From: Diphasiastrum complanatum
Lineage: Eukaryota > Streptophyta > Lycopodiopsida > Lycopodiales > Lycopodiaceae
Direction of reading: 5' to 3'
Assembly (NCBI GenBank): GCA_029204225.1
Contig: CM055092.1
Span: forward strand, 87,825,666-87,889,665
DNA length: 64,000 nt
In this document: positions 43,100-53,519 of the stretch, piece after piece
Layout of the letters: each line of letters opens with the position of its first letter
Numbering within the stretch: position 1 is the stretch's first letter
Notes under the pieces: model-generated
Databases searched by the model: none
What the model was told of the DNA's origin: nothing
What the model saw: only the letters and a program-made list of their open reading frames with translations
Program-made: the position numbers and the translations under genes

Positions 43100-43690
43100 G
43101 CATTTGTTGCACTTTTTAAAAAATTGCGACACTTGCCTTCGGCTTCTTCCGTTCAATTATTTTGAAGAAGTTATCTTATGTGCAATTCAAAAGTTTAACT
43201 GTTTTCAGCACCTTCGGCTTTTTCGCATTTTTTCCAAAAAATGTGAAGAGAGAGAAAATGCCGAAGGGCGTCTATTTTGAACGAGGAACATTCCCAGTCA
43301 CTTTCTAGAATTTGTGAAGTGAGAGAAAACCACTTCTCCTAAAATGCGAAGTGAGAGATTTGCGACATCCTCGTCCGCGTCAACATTCCTTATGGGTTGA
43401 CAGTGTACACAATGTACAGTTGTCATCTCAAGCCAATACTTCCAAGTACAACGTCTTACCTATTTAAATGACAAACATTTATTGTAATTAGTAAATGGAT
43501 GCAATCTATAAATGGATCATCACAGCACACTCTATGTGATGCTCCGTCCATGAGACAAATGATTTTGAGCCTCCCAGTTACATCGTCATTCTGGTTGTAA
43601 TTGTCATTGTTATGCTTTAGTATAATATAGCAGCAACATGCTTTTCTATCTATGTATAATGTAGATGAATGCTTGTTGTGATTTGAATGC
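43100..43690. other. Spacer with CACCTTCGG/CGAAGGTG-like words
   Basis: No gene. GCACCTTCGGCTTTTTCGC, GCCTTCGGCTTC and TGCCGAAGGGC occur here and resemble words in the A1 LTRs and at 48640-48890. It may be LTR-derived, but I could not pair it. Confidence 0.4.
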
Positions 43691-43696
43691 ACTTCA

Positions 43697-43757
43697 TGAT
43701 GGAAATTCTGAGTCCGTCCGCAGGGCTCCAACCCGACTGTCTGGTAATGGCAATCGT
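43697..43757 (-). repeat. Family B LTR end fragment
   Basis: TGATGGAAATTCTGAGTCCGTC..GGCAATCGT matches the first bases of the LTRs at 44103 and 47999. It breaks off at CAATCGT and joins gag. Confidence 0.85.
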
Positions 43758-44065
43758 AATTTCGTTTGAAATATGGTCAACAAAGCATCCACCATTTCTC
43801 TTGTTTTAGAGAGTGTGGCTAAATCAAGTGTTAAGCTGTCTTTGATGTAGGAAGACAACACGGCTACTGCCTTATCGTTCTTCTCTCTCCATTCTCGTAG
43901 CTCTTTGTCGGTGGTTGTGGGCATCTCTTCTGTGCCATCAACCCAGGGCCATAGACCTTCTCCTTTCAGTATGAGAAAAGTCTTCAACTTCCATGCTAGG
44001 AAGTTTGATCCTGAAGAATCAAGGATTGTGCAGATATTTGATTGAATGCTGCTAATGAATGCCAT
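43758..44065 (-). pseudogene. Copia family B gag fragment of tandem unit 2
   Basis: ATG at 44065 on the minus strand: MAFISSIQSNICTILDSSGSNFLAWKLKT, LKGEGLWPWVDG, NDKAVAVLSSYIKDSLTLDLATLSKTREMVDALLTIFQTK. It then runs directly into the LTR end fragment at 43757, so most of the unit is deleted. About 100 codons stay open. Confidence 0.85.
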
Positions 44066-44088
44066 GTGCTCTGATAATCAAAGTTTTG

Positions 44089-44101
44089 GCTCTAATACCA
44101 C
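44089..44101 (-). other. Primer-binding site of tandem unit 2
   Basis: The minus strand reads TGGTATTAGAGCC, one base from the LTR at 44103. Confidence 0.85.
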
Positions 44102-44102
44102 T

Positions 44103-44702
44103 GATGGAAATTATGAGTCCGTCCACAGGGCTCCGACCTGACTGCTTGGTGATGGCAATCGTGTTCATAGATCACTGATGCAGAATGAAAGGTCGGATAG
44201 AGCAAACTTGGCAGGATTAGCTACTGCTTCTCACTGATTCTCTCGCAAACCCCATATCGATTCTAACAATCTGCTGTAAAAATCAAACTTGTAAACAACT
44301 GATAATGTTGAATAAGACAACAACAAAAAATTATCTACTGATAGCATACATTCAAGTTCTACAAATCATACACATCAACAAACAGAACATTGAGAATAAC
44401 AAATTGCTTTTATATCAGAACTGAATTTACAATACAATTCTTGAACGACGTCTGTTTCCCAGCTCAGTGCATTGGCGCGAGAGAGATGTTCTCTTCTCGC
44501 GAATAATATAACTAGCTACTACTAATTTGCTCTGGAGCTATCTCAGACTGCCTGTCTGTATTTTGTCCGTGATTGTGTGTGTCTTCATCTGCATGTTTTG
44601 CATCCTTTGTTGATCTCTTTTATGTGATCGATCCAAGGGACTGATTAAGTTAGAAGAACTAATAAGAAGAAAATGCATTAACCTTAACCGAAACTAATTC
44701 CA
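44103..44702 (-). repeat. Central LTR shared by both tandem Copia B units
   Basis: TGATGGAAATTATGAG..CTAATTCCA. Similar to 47999-48578. On one side it is the 3' LTR of unit 1; on the other it has a primer-binding site and gag, so it is also the 5' LTR of unit 2. Confidence 0.85.
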
Positions 44703-47700
44703 TCGTTCTTCAGGTGAATGGCAGATGTATTATCCATGAATAGTAGCGGCTGCTCGTTGGAGTTCTCTCCAAGTCCATCAGGGAATTGCTTGAGCCATGT
44801 AAGCTCGATTGCCATCTTGGCTGCTGCAATATACTCCGCTTCGCAAGATGATTGCATGGTCACGGTCTGCTTCCTGTTGATCCATATGACAGCTGCTCCG
44901 ACTGCTATCATGCATCCTTCTGAGATGCTCTTGCAGTCATCTTTCAGGGACGCCCAGCTTGCATCGGCATAGGATTTAATCTAGAATCCTTCATGCTGAG
45001 AGAAACACGGCCCACAATCCTTCGTCTGTTGAAGGTATTGCAGAATTCTCTTGGCTATCTTCTAGTGCATATGGCTTGGATTGACATTAAACTGGCTCAT
45101 TCCGAAAACTGCATAAGCAATGTCAAGGTGTGTATTATTTTCTAAGTACATGAGTGACCCGATTAATCTCCTGTAAGGCACGTTCTGCATGGCTTCCTAC
45201 TCTTCTGCATTCGGCGAGCAATCTTGCTTGGTCAGAACTGTTCCAGCTACCATCGGCGTGTTAGCTCCCTTGCAGTCCGTCATTTGAAAATCATCAATGA
45301 TTTTCTGAATGTATCTTGACTGGTGAAGATACAGCTTCCCTCCGTCAAGATCTCTGTCAACCTGCAATCCTAGGTAGCATTTTGCTTCCCCTAGGTCTGA
45401 TATTTCAAAATGCTGTGAAATATCATGCTTTACCTAAGCAATCAGCTTGTTGCTTCTGGACAGGATCAAGGTGTCATCCACGTAGACTGCTATGATTATG
45501 ATTTTTCCATTTGTGAACTTTGTATAGACATTGTAGTCGGCAATCAATGGTTGAAATCCTAGGGAGCTGAGGGTTGATCCTTCTTTTGGTGCAGTCCATA
45601 TATGCTTCTTTGCATTTGGCAGGCGTAGTTGGCAAAGCGTGAGCAGATAAATCCCGATGGCTGGTCCATATAGACCTCTTCATTCAACTCGTCGTGTAAG
45701 AAGGCAGTCTTCTCATCCACGATGTGGATCTTGAGACTCTGTGTTGCTGTGTATGCAAATAACAAGCGTAGGGACGAATGCTTTACGACTGAAAAAAAAG
45801 ATTTCAGTATAGTCAACACCATAATTCTGAGAGATACCTTTTGCCACTAATCTAACCTTGTATTTGGATACGTTGCCATCAGGTCCATTTTTTTACTTAT
45901 AAACCCATTTGCATTTTACAGTCCTCTTGTTTACTGGTAATGGCTCCAGATTTCAGACGTTGTTCTGCTCCATGGATTTCATCTCGTCTTCCATCGTTTC
46001 AATCCACTTGTCCTTATCTAGACATCTGATAGCTTCCTCATATGATTGAGGTTCTCCTCCAAATCCACAAATCTCCTCTAATATAGAGATTGAGCTGTCA
46101 GGTGCAAATCTGACAGGTGCTCTTCTTTTCCTCGTGGATCTTCTTGGAGAGTTCGCAGTCAGATCGATGGCCTTGTCTTTATTGACTGCTGCAATGTGGT
46201 GAGCAGCAAGTGTCCTAAGCACAGGATGTGCGTCTTGCTGGTTGTCGTCTGAACAGTCACTCTGTCCATTTGGAATTTGAGCATCTTGTTCCGGGTGCTC
46301 AAGGTTCGATCCCTCCGTAGATGTTGGCAGGTCATAGTAGCCTCTGGTCAAGATTTCGTAGCCAACTGGATCTTCGTCAGCCGTTGTCTTTGACTCATCA
46401 AATCTGATGTCTCTGACAGTCTTGATTTGTCTGCTATCACATGTAGATCTTGTAGTATGATGAATGGACATCATATCCTACAAGGAATCCTTGTTCGGCC
46501 TTTTCGTCCAGCTTCTTTCTTTTTTGATCTGGAATGTGGGCATATTCAACGCATCCAAAAATACGTACATGTGCCAGACTCGGTTTGTTGTCCCAGCAAA
46601 GCTCGTGTGGCATGGTATGTGCAATGTTGGATCGACCTATCCTGTTCTGCAAATAGTTGGCTATAGCTACTGCTTCAGTCCATAAGATTTTTGATGCTTT
46701 TGAATAGGCCATCATGGATCTCGCAGCTTCCATGAAAGTCCAATTTCTCCTCTCTGTCACACCATTGTGCTGTGGTGTGTAGGCTGTAGTTTGTAAGTGA
46801 AGACCTCTGTTGGTGCAAAACTCAGCAAAGTGTTTGGAGACGTATTCTCCTCCTCTGTCTGTTCTCAGCTACTTCATCTTCTTGTCAACCCATTTCACGA
46901 ACTCTGTGAATTTGTCCAGGGCCTCTGATTTGTTGTGGATAAAGTACATGGCTGCAAACTTGCTAAAATCGTCGATGAAAGTGATGTAGTATTTTGAACC
47001 TCCCAGGGAGACCACATCAAACAGTCCACAAATGTCAGAGTGTACCAGCTCTAGGAGTTCTTTCGTTCTAAAAGAGTCCTTGGTGAATGGTATACATGAC
47101 ATCTTGCCTTTGTTACAAGCATCGCAGGACTTCAAGCATGCTGCATCTTTGATGTCAACGACAACGAAAGCTCCGCTCTAGCTAGCATTGTATAAAGCGA
47201 TTTGTATTCATGTGATACAGCCTCCTGTACCATGTAATATCCACTATCTCTTGTGTATCTAAAGTTGATGTCGCACAAACATCAGCACACAAGTAAGCTG
47301 CTGGGGTCTTGCCGTTGTTGGCTCTGTCTTTGGCCATCTTGGAGGACTCTGGTTCCTCCATGTAGGATGAGCTATTGTCGCTCTCCCGTCTGTTCTGAGC
47401 TTTCTTGTTTTTGGGATTTTGGTTGCAATCAATGGCTGCATGACCTTTCTTGTGACAGTGGATGCACTCTATCTTTGGATTGAGTCAGCACTTATCGACA
47501 ATGTGGCCTTCTCGTGTGCATCTCGTGTAGGTCTTCTTCTCACCGTTCTATTGTCTTGGTTTATTTCTGCTCTTTCAGTTGCTTTCTTTCGCTCCCTCTG
47601 ACTACTACTTTTGATCTTGTCTTTGGTCTGACTCCCTCTTAGGCTTGGAGTTCTTCCTCTACTTCTCTTTGTTGTTGTAGAGAGCTTGATCAGAGTTATC

Positions 47701-47984
47701 CCTATCATTAAGGTGTTCGCGGGCTTCCACCTCTTCTCTAATCTTGATTATAGCCTTCTCAAGAGTCATCATTGGATCTTTAGCAAGTAGTGTTCGGGTC
47801 GTTTGAAACGATTTTGGTATGAGAGAAGTCTTCACCTTCCATATGAGAGAAGTCTTCTCCTTTCAACATGAGAGAAGTCTTCACCTTCCATACTAGGAAA
47901 TTTGATCCTGAATAATCAAGGATTGTGCAGATATTTAATTAGATGCTACTAATGGATGGCATGTATTCTGATAATCAAAGTCGT
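44703..47984 (-). pseudogene. Copia family B tandem unit 1 gag-pol remnant
   Basis: Minus strand, high to low coordinate. Gag is reduced (a short repeated segment near 47818-47905, then KAIIKIREEVEAREHLNDRDNSDQALYNNKEK and zinc-knuckle pieces to about 47440). The protease is cut near 47240. Then come KSCDACNKGKMSCIPFTKDSF and integrase (VHSDICGLFDVV, FIDDFSKFAAMYF; TERRNWTFMEAARSMMAYSKASKILW; HVRIFGCVEYAHIPDQKRKKLD), the linker to about 45953, RT (KIHIVDEKTAFLHDELNEEVYMDQPSGF) and RNase H (QSSCEAEYIAAAKMAIELTWLKQF, FMDNTSAIHLKND). RNase H stops early and passes directly into the LTR without a polypurine tract. Many frame changes. Confidence 0.88.
47818..47905. repeat. Short tandem triplication in gag
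   Basis: ATGAGAGAAGTCTTCACCTTCC-like units of about 27-30 bases occur three times in a row. Confidence 0.8.
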
Positions 47985-47997
47985 GGTTCTGATACCA
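47985..47997 (-). other. Primer-binding site of tandem unit 1
   Basis: The minus strand reads TGGTATCAGAACC, one base inside the LTR at 47999. The word is slightly mutated. Confidence 0.82.
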
Positions 47998-47998
47998 C

Positions 47999-48578
47999 TA
48001 ATGGAAATTCTGAGTTCGTCTGTAGGGCTCCGACCCGCGACTGCCTGGTGATGGCAATCGTGTTCAGAGATCTGCAGAATGAAAGGCCAGATAGAGCAGA
48101 CTTGGCAGGAGTAGCTATTGCTTCTCACTGCGGTCTAATTCTCTCCCAAACCCCAGATCGATTCTAACGATCTGTTATAAAAATTAAACTTGTAAACAAC
48201 AAATAATGTTGAATAAGACAACAACGAAAATTTATCTACTGATAACATGCATTCAAGCTCTACAGATCATACACATCAACGAACAGAACATTGAGAAAAA
48301 AAAAATTGCTTCTAGTTACAATACAATTCTTGAGCGATGTCTGTTTTTCAGATCAGCGCATTGGTGCGAGAGAGATGTTCTCTTCTCGCGAATAGTATGA
48401 CTAGCTACTGCTAATCGGTAGACTCGCTTTGGAGCTATATCAAATTGTCTGCCTGTATTTTGTCCGTGACTATGTGTGTCTTCATTTGCATGTTTTGCAT
48501 CCTTCGTTGATCTCTTTTATGTGATCGATCCAAGGGACTGATTAAGAAATGTGTTAGTCTTAACTGAAACTGATTCCA
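47999..48578 (-). repeat. 5' LTR of tandem unit 1
   Basis: TAATGGAAATTCTGAG..CTGATTCCA, partner of 44103-44702. The outer five bases are GTTTT, with no matching duplication at the other end of the array. Confidence 0.85.
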
Positions 48579-49747
48579 GTTTTTTGTCGTTGTCCTCTGT
48601 GAATCATCCGTCTTTTTTTGTCCATTGCGCTTGGACAGTGTCGCCTTTTGTTTTTGAGGACACCTTTGCTTTTCAAGAGAACCTTCGCTTTCTTTTAAGG
48701 GCACCTTCGCTTTTTCCCGAAAAAGGAGAAAAACATGAAGGTAGGTCTGAAAATGATTTTAAGGCATTTTAAAGACAGTGTCGTTTTTTCGAAAAGGCAA
48801 AAAATGCGACAGTAGGACAATGTCCCTTTTTCTAAGGGTAGGTGTCGCTTTTTCTAAGGGTCTAAACCTTTCTAAGGCATTTTTACTTCTAGATAAATCT
48901 TTTTCAGTAATACCACACACAAACCATTTCTAATCTCTTCGATGGACTATACTCATTTTGTTTTTGTGACTATGAATTAATTTATAAGATTCTATTGGGC
49001 AACATAACATTTGAGCTGTGATTATATTGAGCAATAAACAATCTATTAGACTATTTTTGCATCTAGTAGCCCTTATAACGGGAGAGCTGTTCCGCAAATA
49101 TTCTTGCTCTCTTCTTCGTTCGCGTTCTCCATACTCCCTAACATTCTCGAAAACATGGATTTGCTCAGGACTGAATACAGCGATACAAAGCCAATTTTTG
49201 CGTAAGCAGAACATGTATAAGGATTAGCATGACATAGACGTGTCCTAATACCTACGTATTCACAACATTCAACCATGCCAATATTTAACGCTACCCACGT
49301 AGGTGTCACATTAGGCTTCTGGTGAGATACGATTGGAAAGCATGGATATGCTCAAGAGTATGGACAACAATGCGTGACTTGCCTTTCTTAACAAGGTTCA
49401 CATGGATTAGAACGACATGGATTTGCCCTAATACCAACAGACGTGTCCACACTAGGGCTTTTAGCTAGTTAATATACATACGGTTAAAACTTTTCATACA
49501 TTGTCTAAATACAATATGAATTGATATGGACCAACTGCCCACAAAATGGTCAGGATGACACAAGCCTTGATACAATAGTATTAGGGCTTGGCCTATCGCT
49601 AAAAAACTTTATGTTGTTTGAGAAGACTGGACTATGATTTATAAATGTTATTTATGCATTAAGTAGTATAGCTTCTTTTGGACATGCATGACAACTGATG
49701 CTCAACTATGACACCTATCTTCCCACTATACTAACTTGTGCAGTTTT
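48579..49747. other. Spacer; first 300 bases rich in CTTCGCTTTTT words
   Basis: 48640-48890 contains ACCTTCGCTTTC, GCACCTTCGCTTTTTCCCGAAAAAGG and GTGTCGCTTTTTC several times. 48900-49747 is AT-rich, with no gene or repeat that I can support. Confidence 0.45.
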
Positions 49748-50593
49748 TGTTAGAATAAGTTGTGGAAAAAGTACAAAAAGGACCAAGAGTAAATCCTAAT
49801 CTGATCCTCAAGAGGGATTGGATGTTAGATTTACTTGATCTATCAATCTACATAAGATTAAGATCAATCTAGATCAATTCTAGACATAAAATCCAAACAA
49901 GAACAATCATTTATTGAAGGTAAATGTACTTGCTGGTTTCACACGCGTGAAACCCTGTCAGGGTACGGATTCCAACCTGAAAATCAAGTACACATTGATA
50001 GAACCTCAAAACAATCAAAACAAATGTAGACAAATGGAGAGAATCACTCAAAATTGCTTCCAAAACCAAGATTGGTGTCTCACATTGATTATGGCCAAAT
50101 GTGGCTCTATATATACAATAAGTGGGAGCTCGTGGTACTGATCATCCCTTTGATCCCACATGTGTGAAGGTGCTTTGTCATATGATGATTCATCATGCAA
50201 AACTGACACTTGGACAAAACCTTCTATTTTGAGCACTTTTGGTCCATTTTCCTTCTATATGGAGATCTACTTGAAAATCTTCTAGAAGTCAAAATTCGTC
50301 TTCTTTAGCTTATTCCACACATGTGAGTTGTCCTCTACACATGGGATGTGACACCTAACCAAAGGATGTGGCTCATAAAAGCAATAGACTGATGCCATGT
50401 GTCATATGTCTAAAAAATTAGTTTTTGGCCTTTTTAGCCACTAGAACTTGAATTAAATCATATGTACAACCTATATGATTATGCTACATGACAAGTACAC
50501 TATTTTCACACGTGGAAACAGGCTCCACACATGTGTGTTTATCTATGTACAAGATTTTTGGCCTCTACCAAGCTTATTTTTGCATTTTTCACA
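49748..50593 (-). repeat. 3' LTR of minus-strand element H
   Basis: TG..CA termini (TGTTAGAATAAG..TTTTTCACA on the plus strand) with a polypurine tract directly outside on the right. Several CACACATGTG-type palindromes and a GTTTCAC/GTGAAAC hairpin occur within. There is no partner in the window. Confidence 0.6.
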
Positions 50594-50607
50594 CTCCTCC
50601 TCAAAAA
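50594..50607 (-). other. Polypurine tract of element H
   Basis: The minus strand reads TTTTTGAGGAGGAG followed by TGTGAAAAATGC, the usual arrangement at a 3' LTR. Confidence 0.65.
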
Positions 50608-50725
50608 TCTAGCTTGGTAAATCTAGCTTGATGGAAAACATGATGATCTTGAACATGGGCTGAATTGGTCTTTGCTGGTTCAAAAGGTGTGAAGATCAGA
50701 CAATGAGCTTGATGTTGATCTAAAA

Positions 50726-51370
50726 TCACCATATCCATGGTAGTGCTTCTTTGATGTTGACATCTTTGATGAACTTGAGAGCTTTGCACCATCCTAGCAC
50801 TTCCAAAATTGATCCCTTCCAAATTTCATGTAGATGCTTGACCTTGAGGCTTGCTCCTTCACATGAGATATGCTCCTCTTTCCCTTGAAATGTGAGGCAC
50901 ATGGATTCAACCATATTTCTTGAGTTTATTTTTGGAATCACAATTTGAGAAGGTCTCTCCTCCTCAATCCTTCGCACACTTGAACCTTGAGAAGGATTCT
51001 CCTCCTCAATCCTTGGCACATTTGAACCTTGAGATGACTCCTTAAGATCCTCTTCATGGTGCTCCTTTTTGATGAAAATCCGAGACCTCCATGTCTCATA
51101 ATGATCACAAGTATGACCATTCAATATGCACTTTCTATGATTATCAAGATTACTTATGCTAGAAACATAAGTCCAAAAATCACCACAACTTGGCATGATT
51201 TTTCCAATATTGAAATCAAAAGGCATTTCCATTTCAATAAGGCTAACTACTTGCTTATGGATATAAGTGTCCACTTTGGATGCTTCACTTATTCTCATAA
51301 GAAGTTTACAACTTGCCTTTAAGATTGAAAACTTACAATTTTCATTTTTATGAATAAACACATCATTCAC
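50726..51370 (-). CDS. Unrecognised 214-codon ORF near the 3' end of element H
   Basis: An open frame (MNDVFIHKNENCKFSILKASCK..LPWIW) ending about 120 bases before the polypurine tract of H. I do not recognise the protein. It has scattered Cys/His (SCGDF, CILNGHTCDHYETWRSR at about residues 61-97), an acidic-basic patch (KKEHHEEDLKE, about 101-111) and a 14-residue tandem duplication at about 113-140 (SQGSNVPRIEEENP, SQGSSVRRIEEERP), encoded by two 42-bp units at 50944-51027. It ends in a Trp/hydrophobic segment (IWKGSILEVLGWCKALKF). It could be an accessory ORF between pol and LTR, a captured host fragment, or the tail of a longer frame cut at 51370. Unbroken reading suggests it is younger than its neighbours. 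Confidence 0.4.
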   Translation of the reverse strand: MNDVFIHKNENCKFSILKASCKLLMRISEASKVDTYIHKQVVSLIEMEMPFDFNIGKIMPSCGDFWTYVSSISNLDNHRKCILNGHTCDHYETWRSRIFIKKEHHEEDLKESSQGSNVPRIEEENPSQGSSVRRIEEERPSQIVIPKINSRNMVESMCLTFQGKEEHISCEGASLKVKHLHEIWKGSILEVLGWCKALKFIKDVNIKEALPWIW

Positions 51371-51371
51371 T

Positions 51372-52475
51372 ATTCAATTTCCTGATGGACATGTGAAGGT
51401 AATTGAAAATGTGTTGTATGTTCTTGGCCTTCAAAATAATATTTTATCTGTTGGTACAATGACAGATCATAAGTTGAAGGTGGAGTTCAATGACAAGAAA
51501 TGCCAGATCAAGGATGTGAAACGGGGTTTCAAGGTGATTGTCGATGGCTTTAGGGATAAAACTTGTGGTTTGTACCAAGTTAAATGCTGTTGTTACGAAG
51601 TGCAATGTGTTAGCATCTACATCTATATCACAAAGTGATTTATGGCATAGACGTATGGGGCGTTTGAACTTCAAGAGCTTGAGGTTACTTCGTAAGCTCA
51701 AGATGGTAAAACAGATTCACCTAGTTTGGATGACAAGAGTCCATTTTCAAGACAGGTTTACCTAGTTTGGATGACGTATGGGAAGTTTGAACTTCAAGAG
51801 CTTGAGGTTACTTTGTAAGCTCAAGATGGTAACAGGTTTACCTAGTTTGGATGACAAGAGTCCATTTGCAAGGAGTGCGTGCTAGGCAAGTTACACAAGA
51901 AGAAGTTCAACAAAGAAGGAGCAACAAGGGCAAAACGAGTGCTTGAGTTGATACACTCTGACCTATGTGGGCCAATGAAGGTAATGTCTATTGGTAAAGC
52001 ATTTTATTTGCTAACCTTCATTGATGGTTACTCACGAAAGACCTAGATCTACACCGTTAAGCAGAAGTCTGACACATTTGGATGCTTCAAAAACTTCAAA
52101 GCATTGGCTAAAAATCAATCAGGTGCTAAGATCAAAGTACTTAGGGCAAATCATGGTGGTGAGTATCGTTCCACAGATTTTATTGATTTTTGCAAGGAGC
52201 ATGGCATTAAACAGGAGTTTGCGCAGGTTGATACACCTCAACAAAATGGGGTAGCTGAAAGAAAGAATCGTACCATTGTCGAAGCAGCTAGGGCAATGAT
52301 GACACATATGGGAGTTACTGATTTTTTATGGGGAGAAGTTGTCAACATTGCTGTGTTCTTGCAAAATAGAGACCCTATAGTTGTTGTACATAATCACACA
52401 CTCGAGGAGGCATTCACTGGTAAGAAGCCTAAGATGGATGGGTTGCGAGTATTTGGATGTCGAGTAATGAATTGA
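51372..52475 (+). pseudogene. Copia element E protease-integrase fragment
   Basis: Plus strand: QFPDGHVKVIENVLYVLGLQNNILSVGTMTDH (protease end), DLWHRRMGRLNFKSLRLL (pre-integrase), ECVLGKLHKKKFNKEGATRAKRVLELIHSDLCGPMKVMS, LLTFIDGYSRKTWIY, ANHGGEYRSTDFIDFCKEHGIKQEFAQVDTPQQNGVAERKNRTIVEAARAMM and KPKMDGLRVFGCRVMN, then a stop. The integrase D, D and E-containing segments are visible. A 123-bp tandem duplication disrupts the pre-integrase domain. Stops and a frameshift are present. It ends where minus-strand Copia D begins. Confidence 0.9.
51651..51870 (+). repeat. 123-bp tandem duplication in element E
   Basis: ACGTATGGGGCGTTTGAAC at 51651 recurs as ACGTATGGGAAGTTTGAAC at 51774. The period of 123 is divisible by three. 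The second copy is slightly shorter and diverged. Confidence 0.88.
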
Positions 52476-53050
52476 CTTAGAACGCTTACATCATGACTTA
52501 TGTCAGGATGAGTAGTTGTGAGATAAATCAGCGAACCACCTAATTGTCGAAATAAAGTAGCATCAACTAGTGCACTCTCATCCTGGTTAGATAGTTTCTT
52601 ACCAACCTACAAGGTGTGGATACTGGCTTGCTATCGCACATTTTGAAACACTTCAAAATCTCATTCAGTGTGTGATACTACTGCAGCCTTGCCATGCTTC
52701 CACTCCCAGACAGTAGTGCATCAAGCCAAGATCAGTCATATCAAAACTGGAGGATAAGTCCTTCTTGATTGCACCAATCAAATTATCATCATTTTCTGTG
52801 ATTATGAGGTCATCTATGTACAGCACAATCAGTGTGATACTAGAGTCACGAGCAAAGTAGCAAAGATTGAAATATGAAGAAGTGCGTATCAAACCTCTAG
52901 ATAGGAGATGCTCATCAAAGTGGCTATACCAAGCACGTGGTGCTTGTTTCAATCCGTACAAGGCTTTCTTCAGCTTGCAAACTTTGTCTTCCATGCCATG
53001 TGTCACAAAGCCACTAGGTTTCTCCATGTACACTTCTTCTTCAATCTTAC
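52476..53050 (-). pseudogene. Copia element D, RT fragment (left of insertion)
   Basis: The minus strand from 53050: KIEEEVYMEKPSGFVTHGMEDKVCKLKKALYGLKQAPRAWYSHFDEHLL, SSITLIVLYIDDLIITENDD, LSSSFDMTDLGLMHYCLGVE, then degraded sequence to about 52476. YIDD is the catalytic pair. Its upstream continuation is at 57588-57802, across the inserted element I. Confidence 0.88.
53046..53050. other. Target-site duplication of element I, left copy
   Basis: CTTAC here and at 57588-57592, directly outside the inverted LTR termini AGTTAT/ATAACT-type. Confidence 0.8.
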
Positions 53051-53493
53051 AATTATGGACTCGGCTCATTACATTCGCCGCGTGCATTTACATTTACTTT
53101 ACTTTATGCAAGAGCAGGCCTTGGGCCCTTTTTTATTCATTAGTGACACTTAGACTATATGGTTGGCCTTTGGTCTTATTATTCATTATTTGGCCATTTG
53201 GACATATTATTGGAGAGTGGGGGCCTTCTTAAAGGGCGCACTATTTTCCCTCCCAGTTGGGCCCTAGCCACCGGAAGCTTCCTTTTAGGGCTTCCTCTTG
53301 GCTATAATTAGGGAAACTGTGTCATTTGTTATTCAGCTGATGATATTGATCTCTCTCTTTAGTCTCCTTAATCTCTCTCTTTTCCGCTTTCTAGGGTTAA
53401 GTCTTGCTTATGTGCTGCTTTCATAGCTTAAGTTTTTCTTATGTGATGCTTTCTTAGCTTAGCTCTAGATCAGTTGTGGCTCTATTCATAACT
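53051..53493 (+). repeat. 5' LTR of gag-only element I
   Basis: AATTATGGACTCGGCTC..CATAACT. It pairs with 57174-57587 in order along its length, sharing GGCCTTGGGCC, CCCTCCCAGTTGGGCCCTAG and GGGCTTCCTCTTGGCTATAA. The primer-binding site follows without a gap. Confidence 0.9.
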
Positions 53494-53505
53494 TGGTATT
53501 AGAGC
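53494..53505 (+). other. tRNA primer-binding site of element I
   Basis: TGGTATTAGAGC immediately after the 5' LTR. It differs by one base from the common TGGTATCAGAGC. Confidence 0.85.
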
Positions 53506-53519
53506 ACTTTCCTGTGCAC

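Noticed and set aside
43456-43731. Minus-strand ORF running from the gag-LTR join into 43456
   Set aside because: It crosses an LTR fragment and anonymous DNA, with no similarity to a retroelement protein after the join.
47818-47905. CRISPR-like short repeat
   Set aside because: Three adjacent imperfect units without spacers inside a Copia gag in a plant genome; a local slippage duplication.
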